This document shows positions 41,882-51,073 of a DNA stretch of 55,756 bases, piece after piece. Each line of letters begins with the position of its first letter. Position 1 is the stretch's first letter. Source of the stretch: an uncultured Phycisphaerae bacterium (GTDB taxonomy: Bacteria; Planctomycetota; Phycisphaerae; Sedimentisphaerales; Anaerohalosphaeraceae); NCBI GenBank assembly GCA_937949545.1, contig CALEDR010000039.1, forward strand, positions 1-55,756, given 5' to 3'. Both the position numbers and the translations under genes were made by a program. The notes beneath the pieces are model-generated. The model worked only from the letters and a program-made list of their open reading frames with translations. It was not told where the DNA came from and made no database searches.

Positions 41882-43186
41882 TCAGGAATTTGCCTGCGTC
41901 TTTTTTCTGCGAGTGAGAACGTGATAAGCCAGCATCAGGACAAACAAGACCAGCAGCAGCTGCAGGACCCGCCAGGCGGCATGGTCCACAGAGGCGTTTA
42001 TCTGACGGGTAATCTGGTCCTGGGTCTGGGGCATCTGCTGCAGTGATAAAACAACCTGATGGATTTGGTCGGCCGTCCGACCAATATTCGACACGAGGGC
42101 ATCAAAGTCCCGCATCGTAAAGGGCGGCCCCGCCTGCGGGTCCCGCTCTTTGGTAACCATAAAGGGAGCGACCAGCTCGCGGGCCGCCGCAGCCGCCTTG
42201 GCGGTTTCCTCGGCCGTCTCCTTGAGCGTCCGCCCTGTCGTGTCCAGCGATTCAATCGCCGCCCGCACTTCCGCCGCCGTCCCTCGAGCCGAAACCAGTG
42301 TCTGATTCATCGCCGATTGGGAAGCATCCTCTTCCAGCATCGCCGTCAGCTTTTCGGCGGCTGTCGACAGCCGAACACTGCTTTCCGAAAACCGCTCCAG
42401 ACTGGTCAGCAGCGACTGCATCTGTTCAGAACCGGCCCACTCATCCATAAACAGCTGGGCCTCCCAATGCATCATTTCCGGCAGGTCGCGGACGACATCT
42501 GTAAACCGCTCGGCGGTATTGCGGAACTGATAGACGGCATCCGCCGTGCGGTCCACCCCGCGCATCGCACTGAACGGCGCCATCGGAATCGTAACCACAT
42601 TCATCAGCGGACTGGAGCCATCCTTCTGCTCCTTGGCAGCCATCACAACCAGATTGGAATAGGTGCCCCGAATCGGATTCCTCCGTGCAAACTCCAGCAG
42701 ATTTTCATAGGCGGTCTGATACTTCTGTTCATCCAGAAACAGCTGGGCGATTCGTTCGATTTCCTTCTCCACGTGGCGGGTAAAATCAATAGCGATGTCT
42801 TGTTTCTCCCCATAGAGGTCCTTTCCGTCTCCCTGCTCCAAATACAGCCGCATCCGGAGCGTAAAACCCCAAATCTCCAGAAACGCCACCACCGGATCGG
42901 ATGGCTCAAGCATGGTATCAATGGCCGAGATGATCCGCATGCGCATCTGCAGACTGGTGCGCTGAGTTCGGCGCCCGTTCTGCATATCGAGCTGTTCGCC
43001 AATCCGCTTCAGCTCCGCCACATAATAATCCCGAAAGGTATTCAGCAGTTCCCGCAGCTCCTCTTTGGTAATCATTCCTTCCTGAGGGGTTCTCATCCCG
43101 CCGAGCATCGAACGCTGCCCTGCCTCACAACCCAGTCCGACGAAAAACAGCCCCCCCATCAGAAAAACTGCCGCAGCCCACTTCAT
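41882..43186 (-). CDS. Predicted lipoprotein with coiled coils and C-terminal membrane helix
   Basis: The ATG at 43186 has GGAGGT 4-5 nt upstream and gives 434 residues. The signal peptide ends in a lipobox (VGLGC, Cys20). The chain is mostly helical and acidic, with likely coiled coils (about 200-340; many A, E, T, R heptads such as LKETAEETAKAAAAARELV), and a C-terminal membrane segment (about 409-427) followed by RRKKTQ. A lipidated N-terminus together with a C-terminal transmembrane helix is uncommon. If the C-terminal helix sits in the inner membrane and the lipid in the outer, it could bridge the periplasm. No family is recognised. It has its own good promoter, divergent from rmuC. Confidence 0.75.
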   Translation of the reverse strand: MKWAAAVFLMGGLFFVGLGCEAGQRSMLGGMRTPQEGMITKEELRELLNTFRDYYVAELKRIGEQLDMQNGRRTQRTSLQMRMRIISAIDTMLEPSDPVVAFLEIWGFTLRMRLYLEQGDGKDLYGEKQDIAIDFTRHVEKEIERIAQLFLDEQKYQTAYENLLEFARRNPIRGTYSNLVVMAAKEQKDGSSPLMNVVTIPMAPFSAMRGVDRTADAVYQFRNTAERFTDVVRDLPEMMHWEAQLFMDEWAGSEQMQSLLTSLERFSESSVRLSTAAEKLTAMLEEDASQSAMNQTLVSARGTAAEVRAAIESLDTTGRTLKETAEETAKAAAAARELVAPFMVTKERDPQAGPPFTMRDFDALVSNIGRTADQIHQVVLSLQQMPQTQDQITRQINASVDHAAWRVLQLLLVLFVLMLAYHVLTRRKKTQANS

Positions 43187-43224
43187 ACCAACCTCCACAA
43201 GTACGGGTTTGAGTTTCTGCTTTC

Positions 43225-43254
43225 ATTATATGGCAAAGACAAAAAAGCGGTCAA
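43225..43254 (-). promoter_or_regulatory. Promoter of the coiled-coil lipoprotein gene
   Basis: On the minus strand, TTGACC (43249-43254) and a perfect TATAAT (43225-43230) are spaced 18 nt apart, about 40 nt ahead of the ATG. Confidence 0.65.
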
Positions 43255-43304
43255 ATGGAAAATGTCCAGGCCCTTAATCAGAAATTCCAAAGATCGATTC
43301 CTTT

Positions 43305-43333
43305 TTGACCAAGTCCTTCCCGACCGTTATAAT
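43305..43333 (+). promoter_or_regulatory. Promoter of rmuC
   Basis: TTGACC (43305-43310) and a perfect TATAAT (43328-43333) are spaced 17 nt apart, about 40 nt before the rmuC ATG. It mirrors the divergent lipoprotein promoter. Confidence 0.65.
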
Positions 43334-43374
43334 CTTGTTCATATTTTTATCCGAACACTTTCGGAGGATTTGAT

Positions 43375-44397
43375 ATGCAAACAATCCTGCCGGCGGTGCT
43401 GCTGGCAATGGGGCTTCTGCTGGTTGCAGCCGTCATCGGGATGATGCGGATGCTGGCGGCGCTTCGCCGGGATACCGCCGCACAGCAGAAAACCAGTGAA
43501 TTGTTTCAGCAGCAGCTGGAACAAATCCGTCAAAGTCATCTGCAGTTATCGCAGACCCTGGAAAAGAATCTTCAGTCGGGTCAACAGAGTATCAGCCAGT
43601 TTCTGGCCCACAGCGGACAGACGCTGGGCGAACTGAAGGAACAGCTGGGCCGACTCAAAGGCGACAGCGAACAGATGCTGCGCATCGGCCAGGAGGTCCG
43701 CAAACTTCAGGACATTCTGAAAGCCCCCAAGCTGCGAGGACAAATCGGCGAATATTCGCTGGAGGGGCTTTTGGGCAATATTCTGCCTGCCGAACATTTC
43801 ACCATTCAGCATACCTTCAAAAACGGCAAAATTGTCGATGCGCTGGTACGCCTGCCGGATTATACGGTTCCGATTGATGCGAAGTTTCCGCTGCCGGCTT
43901 TTGAAAAGATTGCTGCCGCCGAAAGCGAAGAGGACCGCAGCAAAGCACGCCGGCAGTTCCAAACAGACGTCTGCAGACACATCGACAAAATCGCCGAAAG
44001 TTATATCCTGCCCGCTGAGGGTACAGCGGACTTTGCCCTGATGTACATTCCGGCAGAAAACGTCTATTACGAAACCGTCATCCATTATGACTCAGACAAA
44101 GTAAATCTGCCGGACTATGCCCTTGCCAAAAAGGTCATTCCGGTCTCCCCCAACCTGCTGTATGCCTATCTGATGACGGTCGCCATGGGGCTTCGCGGGA
44201 TGCAGATTGAGAAACAGGCCGCCGAAATTCGGACGGCTTTGGAACGGCTGAACGGCACATTCGGCTCATTCGTCGAAAGCTGGGGAGTGCTGGGCCGGCA
44301 TCTGCGAAACGCCCAGAATCAATACGAGGAAGGCGACAGCCGCCTGAACAAGTTTACGCTTCAGCTGGAACAAATCCGCCGTGCAGACAAGTCATAG
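43375..44397 (+). CDS. rmuC: RmuC-family DNA recombination protein
   Basis: The 340-residue protein starts behind GGAGGA. It has an N-terminal membrane helix (about 5-26), a coiled coil (about 35-120) and the RmuC nuclease-like core. The core includes KAPKLRGQIGEYSLEGLLGNILP, IVDALVRLPDYTVPIDAKFPLPAFEKI and FALMYIPAENVYYETVI. The family limits chromosomal rearrangement and inversion at short repeats. It is shorter than E. coli RmuC, mainly in the coiled coil, but the core is complete. The hydrolase gene follows 11 nt downstream. Confidence 0.92.
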   Translation: MQTILPAVLLAMGLLLVAAVIGMMRMLAALRRDTAAQQKTSELFQQQLEQIRQSHLQLSQTLEKNLQSGQQSISQFLAHSGQTLGELKEQLGRLKGDSEQMLRIGQEVRKLQDILKAPKLRGQIGEYSLEGLLGNILPAEHFTIQHTFKNGKIVDALVRLPDYTVPIDAKFPLPAFEKIAAAESEEDRSKARRQFQTDVCRHIDKIAESYILPAEGTADFALMYIPAENVYYETVIHYDSDKVNLPDYALAKKVIPVSPNLLYAYLMTVAMGLRGMQIEKQAAEIRTALERLNGTFGSFVESWGVLGRHLRNAQNQYEEGDSRLNKFTLQLEQIRRADKS

Positions 44398-44408
44398 GAG
44401 AGCGAACG

Positions 44409-45224
44409 ATGGCAAAACAGCGAATGATTGTGATGGGGCTGATGGTGTTTGAACTTGTGCCATTCATCGGCTGCCGGCAGCAAACAAACCCCTCCAAAGG
44501 TGTGATTGTTCTCGTTCACGGGGCCTGGGGCGGCGGCTGGGGATTCCGGCAAATGGAGGAGCTGCTGCAGGCCAAAGGGTATCGGGTTTATCGGCCTACG
44601 CTGACCGGTCAGGGGGAAAGAGTGCATCTGGCCAGCGAAGAAATCGGCTTGGAAACACATATCCAGGATATTGTAAACGTGGTTTTATATGAAGACCTCA
44701 AAGATATTATTCTCATCGGCCACAGTTACGGCGGGATGGTGATTACAGGAGTGGCCGACCGCATCCCGGAGCGAATCAGCCGGCTGATTTATCTGGATGC
44801 TGTTCTCCCAGAGGATGGAGAAAATCTGCTGGACCATCCGGCTTTCGCAACGAACAAATCCCAGCTGCTGGCTGGGGCTCGCGAAGGTTTTATCCTTCCT
44901 GTGTGGGTCCAGGAAGATCAGAGCCTGCCCAAGGATGTTCCGCATCCCTTAAAAACACTGACAGACCGAATCTCCCTAACCAACCCAAAACGTTTGGAGA
45001 TTCCTGCGGACTACATTCTAACAGTTGACCCCGGCGGAGTGGAGCAGCTGGACACATTTTATCCATTTGCCCAGCGGGTGGCCGGCTATGAATGGCCGGT
45101 GCACCGAATGGAGGCCGACCACAACCCGCAGCGGTCCAAACCAAAGGAACTGGCTAAACTCTTAGACGAAATCATCCAAAATAAGCCGGTCAAACGACCA
45201 CACCCTTCTTCAGAATCAAATTAG
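44409..45224 (+). CDS. Alpha/beta hydrolase, probable lipoprotein esterase
   Basis: The 271-residue protein starts behind AGGAG (8 nt). A short signal peptide leads to a lipobox-like FIGC (Cys22), so it may be membrane-anchored. The oxyanion strand VIVLVHGAWGGGWGF, nucleophile Ser106 in GHSYGG, acid near YLDAVLPEDGE and a C-terminal His in EADHNP place it with the plant-esterase/hydroxynitrile-lyase-like group (AB hydrolase_6). The substrate is unknown. It is probably co-transcribed with rmuC. Its last 35 bases overlap the 3' end of the converging fucU-like gene. Confidence 0.85.
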   Translation: MAKQRMIVMGLMVFELVPFIGCRQQTNPSKGVIVLVHGAWGGGWGFRQMEELLQAKGYRVYRPTLTGQGERVHLASEEIGLETHIQDIVNVVLYEDLKDIILIGHSYGGMVITGVADRIPERISRLIYLDAVLPEDGENLLDHPAFATNKSQLLAGAREGFILPVWVQEDQSLPKDVPHPLKTLTDRISLTNPKRLEIPADYILTVDPGGVEQLDTFYPFAQRVAGYEWPVHRMEADHNPQRSKPKELAKLLDEIIQNKPVKRPHPSSESN

Positions 45225-45618
45225 CATAAAGGGCCGGTTCACTGGTGGCCACAATCGCAAAGGCATTTCGAGCACGAGCATAAAAGGCGTGCCGTTCAAT
45301 GTGTTCAAAATCGATGAATTTTTCACCGCTGGCTCGAATGATTTTTCTGTATTCCTCCCAAATTATCGGCCGTGTTGGGTCGCCGGGCACAACCTGCATC
45401 AGCGCGACCGGATGCTCCACATACTGGTCCAGCGGGAAAAATTTCAAAATGGCTTCCAGCAGCGGAGGAATCATCATCCCATCGGCCCGAATCAGCCGGC
45501 GAGCGTTGGAGACGGCCGGAAAGTTGCCGTCCGCCAGCACCAGTTCATCCCCGTGGCCCATTTCCATCAGAACTTTCAGCATGTCTGGCGAAAGAATCGC
45601 CGGAACTCCCTTGAGCAT
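45190..45618 (-). CDS. fucU: L-fucose mutarotase (RbsD/FucU family)
   Basis: The 142-residue protein starts behind AAAGGGA. The N-terminal MLKGVPAILSPDMLKVLMEMGHGDELVLADGNFPA holds the catalytic His and Asp of the family. YARARNAFAIVATSEPALYANLILKKGVV is the C-terminal signature that separates FucU from RbsD. It interconverts alpha and beta anomers of fucose (or a related sugar) in the cytoplasm. The 3' end overlaps the converging hydrolase gene by 35 bases. No other fucose genes are nearby. Confidence 0.9.
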   Translation of the reverse strand: MLKGVPAILSPDMLKVLMEMGHGDELVLADGNFPAVSNARRLIRADGMMIPPLLEAILKFFPLDQYVEHPVALMQVVPGDPTRPIIWEEYRKIIRASGEKFIDFEHIERHAFYARARNAFAIVATSEPALYANLILKKGVVV

Positions 45619-45687
45619 ACTATCCCTTTCCGAAACTATTCGGCTCCTATTCTACTCAAAAAAGGCTCGGCAGGCAAGAAAACAGAT

Positions 45688-48600
45688 TTAGTAGGTTCCC
45701 GGCGAAGGAGCCCCGGCGGTCCAGTTGGCCGGGTCGTTTCCATACGCAGAAAGAGAAATTCGCTGCAGGGCCGCCCCATAGCCGTCCGGCTGCGTCGGCC
45801 ATGGGGGCTCATCATCATAGGTTACCTGATCCACGCGAATCCAGGAACGAGTTTTGCCGAAGGGCTGTTCCCCGGGCCGACAGAGACGGACCTTCTCACC
45901 TCCGTTGCTTAAAGAAGTTTCATTCTCAAAGGGACCGAGAATGGGTATGTTCGCCGGAATCTGGGAACCGTAATAAGCCTGCAGAGCGGACGGGCTTTTG
46001 GCGATAATCAGCACACCGCCGGCCGGAATCTCCGTATTCGGCGGGAAGACAAAATCAATGCCATCCTCAAAGGCCCAGGGAACCAACTCCTGAACGATAA
46101 CCCCCGGAGCCGTTTCCGTATCGACCCAGTCCTGCAGCAGAACCGGCTGCGAGGAAATATTAACCAATTCAATATATTCATTGCCCGTGTTGCCGGGGCC
46201 TGGATTGTACTGGATTTCCGATATCACAATCGGGCCGACCTGCGGATAGGCGTTGGGACTTCCGGGAGTCGGAACACTCATCGCCACAAAATCCATATCG
46301 CCGTCGCTCTTGAGATAGCGTCCGAAAGAAACCCCGCTCAAAGATGCACCGAACGGCTGCACGGCCTGATATCCGCCCAGTTGGCCGCCCTGGCCGGAGG
46401 TCAGATAAACCGTTTCTCCGTTCTCGCTGAGAGCAAATGCGGATCCGAAATGAAGGTCTTCATAAAAGACAATATATCCATAGGGAGCCAGCACGGTTTC
46501 CTCCGGGATTTGATATTTCATCAGACTGCTGCCGCTGTCGCTGAGGAACCAGCCGCTGATGGATACCGCCTGAGGGGTCGGGTTATACAGTTCAATCCAG
46601 TCGGGCGCTGAGCCATGAGAATGGGCCAGCAGTTCATTGATCACAACACTACCGGGGGCCAGCCCGATTTCCTCCCGGCCGGGCGAGCCGCCGGCGGTCG
46701 TGCTGACCCGCCAGCCCGCCTTCCGACCCCAGACCGACAAGTCGCTTTCCTGCGGATTCAATAAAGTCAGAGAAAATCCTGCACCGTCGGTCAGCGGATG
46801 CCACGAATCCTTGTACGCAAACGACAAAATGACCTCGCCCAGCGCATCCGTGAGCGTCAGGGTCTCACCGGCATTGTCCAGAACCCCCTCGTCCCATTGT
46901 ACAATCGGTACGCCGGCGGGGACATCAGTATAAACGGCCTCAAAGGCAGCCTTGTTTTTAACCAGCACCAGAAAACCGCCGCCTTCGATGGAAATATTTC
47001 GGAACGTATGCCGGATACCTTTAGTAAAACGAACCCAGTCCAGATGAATCGTCTGAGAGCCGATATTTTTCAACTCAAGAAACTCCAGCTCCGGGTTTGT
47101 CGGGTGATACATGATTTCCGTGATGCGGAGATAGTCCCGCACCGAGCCGACCTCAAAGACGGCTTCCGCCAGCGCGCTCCACAGTCCCACACTGGTTCGG
47201 GCACGCGCCTTGATAAACAGAGTCTTGGAAAGGGTCAGCGGAGCATTGTAAACCGCCGCCGAAGCCGTATTGATCGCTCCGCCCGGCAGCCGCGGGTCTG
47301 TGTCGTCAAGGGTGTACCAGATTGTATTTTCGCCGGCAGAGATCGTCAGAACGGCCCCGCCGGCGGCCCGTCCGCCGTACTGCAAAACACCGTTGACAAA
47401 GAACTCCGGAGCCGCAATCGTCGGATACCACGGCGGATTTTTCGAGGTAAACTGCGCCAGGACAACATCCCGCCGCGTCGGAATAAAATTCGTCCGCAGC
47501 CGATTGCATTCGTTGAGCCATTCGACATTTCGGGTATAGGGAGTAGCCGGACGCCGGTTGTCGCCCCAGCGGGCGGACTCCCCGACAATCGCCCGGTCTA
47601 TCCAGCCGGTTAATCGGTTAAACAGAGCAGCGAAGTTTTCCGGCGTCAAGGCACCATTGTGAAAGAAATGTTTGTGAACCCGGTCGGCAAAAAGAATTCG
47701 ATACTCGGGATTGACAATCCACTTCTGATGCAGTCCGGTCGGCGCCATCGCCGTATTCTTTGTGGTGGCATCCACTACGGTAAACGTGTCGTCATCCATC
47801 ACATGTTCGCCGTCCCACATATGCCAGCGCCAGCGTCCGGACGGGTCAAACCGATTCCGCGTCGCGTACCAGTTTTTGTGGTCCCAGTCGCCGTTGCCCA
47901 GATAGAAGTTGGCCAGCAGGTAATCGATGAAATCGGGAACATCCAACTTTTGTTTAAGATTTTCAAATGCCGTCAGAACATTCGGACTGGTCGGCGAAAG
48001 AGCAAACAGCGCCAGATAATCCTCGTTGCTGCCGCTGACGACATTTGTATAGTCGTGCTTGATGACATCATAATCATCTTTCTCACCGCCCAGATAGGCC
48101 GCCGCGAAGGAATCATCCGGCCGCTCATGCAGCCAGTACAGTCCCCAGTACAGACCGTTCAGATACAGATGCACGGGTCTGCCGTGACAGGCATAACCGC
48201 CCATCGCCAGCTGCGTATCGGAGGCCGCCTGATCGCGCACATATTCTCCCCGCAGACGCTGTGTGGCATTCGGATGCACCCAGCTGTTCTGCGGGCGTGA
48301 ATCCAAAATAACCGTATCAAACCAGTCCGCCGCATCCAGCCCGAACAAAGGATACCGGAGCTGACCGCCGTAAACCCCTCGGAAGGTCAGACGGAAGGAC
48401 AATTTATAACTCTTCCATCGATTGAGAGTCGTGCCGCCTCCGCTGACGCCGCCCTGCATCCGAACTCCGCAGTTGGTGTGGAAGGACTCAATACCCTGCG
48501 GGTCCAGCCATTCTATGGAGCCGGCTCGTTCCGTTCCGTCCTGACTCTGATTGATATAGATTCCCGTGCCGGAACCGAAAAGCTGAGCAATCGGTACCAC

Positions 48601-50979
48601 CAGCGAAACCGACGGAATTGCTTTCAGGTCGTCTTTAAGGGTTGCCGCATACAAAGGTCCGAACGGCCCGCTCGGCGAGGCGATATCCGGGTCCACCTGA
48701 TAATCCCCTGTGACGGAGCCGCTGTACGTGCCGCCGGGCCAGGTCGTCGGATAGCCGGCAGGCACCACCTGCGCTCCGGTGGACGGATTGGTTGCCTGCA
48801 TAAGAACATTATCCAGAAACAAATAGGTCTGCGTATCCACATTCGAAGGCAGCCAGCCGGTTTTGAAGGCCGCTGCACGCAGGCAAGTCGTCCGGGTAAT
48901 TTGAATCGGATTGGCCGGATTGTAGATTTGGCCGTTTGTTGCAGTCGGCTCGGTTGTGTCTGTCGTATAGCGAATAACCGCATCCGGTGTGGAACAGGAA
49001 ATATGAACGGTAAACGGGGTCTCAAAGAACCCGCGTTTGACGCTGAATTGGGTGTCCCCGACAACCCCTTCATAAATCCCTGTATTGGCGGCCCCCCGGG
49101 TCGGTGAAGTCAGATAGCCGATTCGCCCGTCGGAGCCGACACCGTAGGAGACCAGTCCCCGCTGAGGCGGATACGGGTCAAAACGGTCTTCGATCCATTG
49201 ACCATCCGGACGAACCAGGGCCAGAAACTCCCCATCCATCGACAATTCAAAATTGGTATGCAGATTCCCCCCGTCGTCTGCAAAAGGATAGCCGTATTTT
49301 GCTTCGTCTTTGTTGGACGCATAAACGACCAAATAACCCCATGGACCGATGGAGACACCGGACGGAAACCGCCACTTGGTCAGATTGTTTTGACTGTCCG
49401 TCAAATACCATCCTTCCAAAGAAACAGTCTGATCGGACAGATTGCGGATTTCAATCCAATCCTCATAAGCAGGCTGCCCGTTGACCTGGGTATAGAGATT
49501 CACCGCCGGCAACGGACGCAAATCGCTGATATTGGAGTTAACCGCCATAAATTCATTGATTGCAAGCACCTTCGGCGGACGGGTGTATTCCGCCGCAAAA
49601 GCAGTCAGCTGACCCTGGGAAACAAAAATCTCCTGAGGCGGCGGAGAAAACCAGCCCGAAAGCGGCAAAAATTCAACCGTATGAGGCCCCTGCGGCACCG
49701 AAGATAGAACGGTCTGGGAAGACAGCCAGGTTCCCCTGTCCAGCCGCCACTGAGCCCCGGCCGAAGCGGCTTCCTGAGGCAAAATCGTCACCTGTACCGA
49801 CCCCAATCTCTCTTCCAGCCAGGAAGAGGCCAGAAAATAAAGGTCCGACAAGTCCGTCCGCCCGCTGCCGTCTAAATCGAATTGATTCGGTTCACTTTCA
49901 GCCAGCCAGCCGGCGGCCCAGTCGCTCAGGTCCGCCAGATTCACCTGACAGTCCCCATTTACATCCCCCAAAGGACAGAGCGGCTCTTCCACCGTGATAA
50001 CCACTGTATCGGCCGCTTCCAGTTCGCCATCGCTCGCCCGCAGCTGCAATTCATAGCGGCCGGCTGTCGGAAAACGCACCGAGACCTGCGGCTGATTAAG
50101 AGAAGAAACAAATACCGCATCCGCCGGTCCGGAAATCTGCGACCAGACAATTTGGACAGTCCCGTCCGGATTTCCAAAGCCGTCATCGAATACGGAACCG
50201 TTTAAGGTCAGATACTCACGCGGACGCCGGAGGATTTTGTCTGGTCCGGCATCCACTCGGGGAGCTGTGTTGCCCTCCTCGGCCAGCATAAATCCGCCGA
50301 AGGGATACGCCCGATAGTCGCTGCCGTAGGCCTGAGCCCGCACCTTGAAACTTCCGGTCCCGTCTCCAAGGTCTGCTACGCGAATTTGGTCCCAGCGGAC
50401 AACATATCCGGTGGTGCTCAGATGATTGCCGCCGGCCCGTAAAACGGTTTGTTCCCCGCTTTTCAAATAAACGCCCTCTGAACTGTTATTAACCGCGCCG
50501 ATATGACCGGAGAGGGTAAAAAGCGTAAGGCGTTCTGGATAGAGGTACCCCCGAATTGCCGTTGTAACGAAGGTGTAGTTTTTTTGGGGATTTAAACCAG
50601 TAAATTCAATCTCGACCCACCAGCCGCTGCTGCCGTAATAAATCAGCCGATTCGAGAAGTCCACAATCCCGCCGAAAATGTCATAGGCCGGGGTACCAGA
50701 CCGCGGCTGACTTTCCCCTTCGGCGGAACCGCTGGTTTCACTGACACCCAAACCAGCCGATGCATTCCATTGAAAGGAAACCCTGACAGGGGTTTGGAGG
50801 CCGGTTGCAAAATCAATCAAATACCCAGAGGTTTGTGATGTAAAACCGTTATATATAGTCCAGTTTGTTACATTCGGGGCTGTAGTATCATCCGTTCCCC
50901 GAATGCAGTCATTGTAGGCAATGAAATTACAAACACCCAGAGACGACAAGAACAAGACAAAAAAGAGGCGTTTTTTCAC
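45688..50979 (-). CDS. Giant secreted CotH-kinase / lamin-tail / dockerin-like surface protein
   Basis: The 1763-residue protein starts at a GTG (50979) just after GAGGGA, with a signal peptide (about 1-21). In order: a beta-rich N-terminal domain (about 22-235), a PKD/Ig-like domain (about 240-330), two dockerin-like repeats (about 338-390, GDVNGDCQVNLADL...WL and FDLDGSGRTDLSDL...WL), a lamin-tail domain (about 470-630), a chitobiase C-terminal-like domain (about 640-725), a CotH atypical kinase domain (about 775-1160), a second chitobiase-like domain (about 1190-1275) and three more lamin-tail domains to the C-terminus. CotH marks are LNGLYWGLYWLHERPDD, NGDWDHKNWY and WHMWDGEHVMDDD. CotH proteins can phosphorylate secreted proteins. 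The role is probably cell surface or extracellular matrix. Confidence 0.85.
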   Translation of the reverse strand: MKKRLFFVLFLSSLGVCNFIAYNDCIRGTDDTTAPNVTNWTIYNGFTSQTSGYLIDFATGLQTPVRVSFQWNASAGLGVSETSGSAEGESQPRSGTPAYDIFGGIVDFSNRLIYYGSSGWWVEIEFTGLNPQKNYTFVTTAIRGYLYPERLTLFTLSGHIGAVNNSSEGVYLKSGEQTVLRAGGNHLSTTGYVVRWDQIRVADLGDGTGSFKVRAQAYGSDYRAYPFGGFMLAEEGNTAPRVDAGPDKILRRPREYLTLNGSVFDDGFGNPDGTVQIVWSQISGPADAVFVSSLNQPQVSVRFPTAGRYELQLRASDGELEAADTVVITVEEPLCPLGDVNGDCQVNLADLSDWAAGWLAESEPNQFDLDGSGRTDLSDLYFLASSWLEERLGSVQVTILPQEAASAGAQWRLDRGTWLSSQTVLSSVPQGPHTVEFLPLSGWFSPPPQEIFVSQGQLTAFAAEYTRPPKVLAINEFMAVNSNISDLRPLPAVNLYTQVNGQPAYEDWIEIRNLSDQTVSLEGWYLTDSQNNLTKWRFPSGVSIGPWGYLVVYASNKDEAKYGYPFADDGGNLHTNFELSMDGEFLALVRPDGQWIEDRFDPYPPQRGLVSYGVGSDGRIGYLTSPTRGAANTGIYEGVVGDTQFSVKRGFFETPFTVHISCSTPDAVIRYTTDTTEPTATNGQIYNPANPIQITRTTCLRAAAFKTGWLPSNVDTQTYLFLDNVLMQATNPSTGAQVVPAGYPTTWPGGTYSGSVTGDYQVDPDIASPSGPFGPLYAATLKDDLKAIPSVSLVVPIAQLFGSGTGIYINQSQDGTERAGSIEWLDPQGIESFHTNCGVRMQGGVSGGGTTLNRWKSYKLSFRLTFRGVYGGQLRYPLFGLDAADWFDTVILDSRPQNSWVHPNATQRLRGEYVRDQAASDTQLAMGGYACHGRPVHLYLNGLYWGLYWLHERPDDSFAAAYLGGEKDDYDVIKHDYTNVVSGSNEDYLALFALSPTSPNVLTAFENLKQKLDVPDFIDYLLANFYLGNGDWDHKNWYATRNRFDPSGRWRWHMWDGEHVMDDDTFTVVDATTKNTAMAPTGLHQKWIVNPEYRILFADRVHKHFFHNGALTPENFAALFNRLTGWIDRAIVGESARWGDNRRPATPYTRNVEWLNECNRLRTNFIPTRRDVVLAQFTSKNPPWYPTIAAPEFFVNGVLQYGGRAAGGAVLTISAGENTIWYTLDDTDPRLPGGAINTASAAVYNAPLTLSKTLFIKARARTSVGLWSALAEAVFEVGSVRDYLRITEIMYHPTNPELEFLELKNIGSQTIHLDWVRFTKGIRHTFRNISIEGGGFLVLVKNKAAFEAVYTDVPAGVPIVQWDEGVLDNAGETLTLTDALGEVILSFAYKDSWHPLTDGAGFSLTLLNPQESDLSVWGRKAGWRVSTTAGGSPGREEIGLAPGSVVINELLAHSHGSAPDWIELYNPTPQAVSISGWFLSDSGSSLMKYQIPEETVLAPYGYIVFYEDLHFGSAFALSENGETVYLTSGQGGQLGGYQAVQPFGASLSGVSFGRYLKSDGDMDFVAMSVPTPGSPNAYPQVGPIVISEIQYNPGPGNTGNEYIELVNISSQPVLLQDWVDTETAPGVIVQELVPWAFEDGIDFVFPPNTEIPAGGVLIIAKSPSALQAYYGSQIPANIPILGPFENETSLSNGGEKVRLCRPGEQPFGKTRSWIRVDQVTYDDEPPWPTQPDGYGAALQRISLSAYGNDPANWTAGAPSPGTY

Positions 50980-51073
50980 TTATCCCTCAACAAACTATTG
51001 GTCTTTTTTAGTTAAATATCATGAAAAGAATGAATTTTACAAAGTAAATTCGTTTTTCTATTAAAATAGGAAA

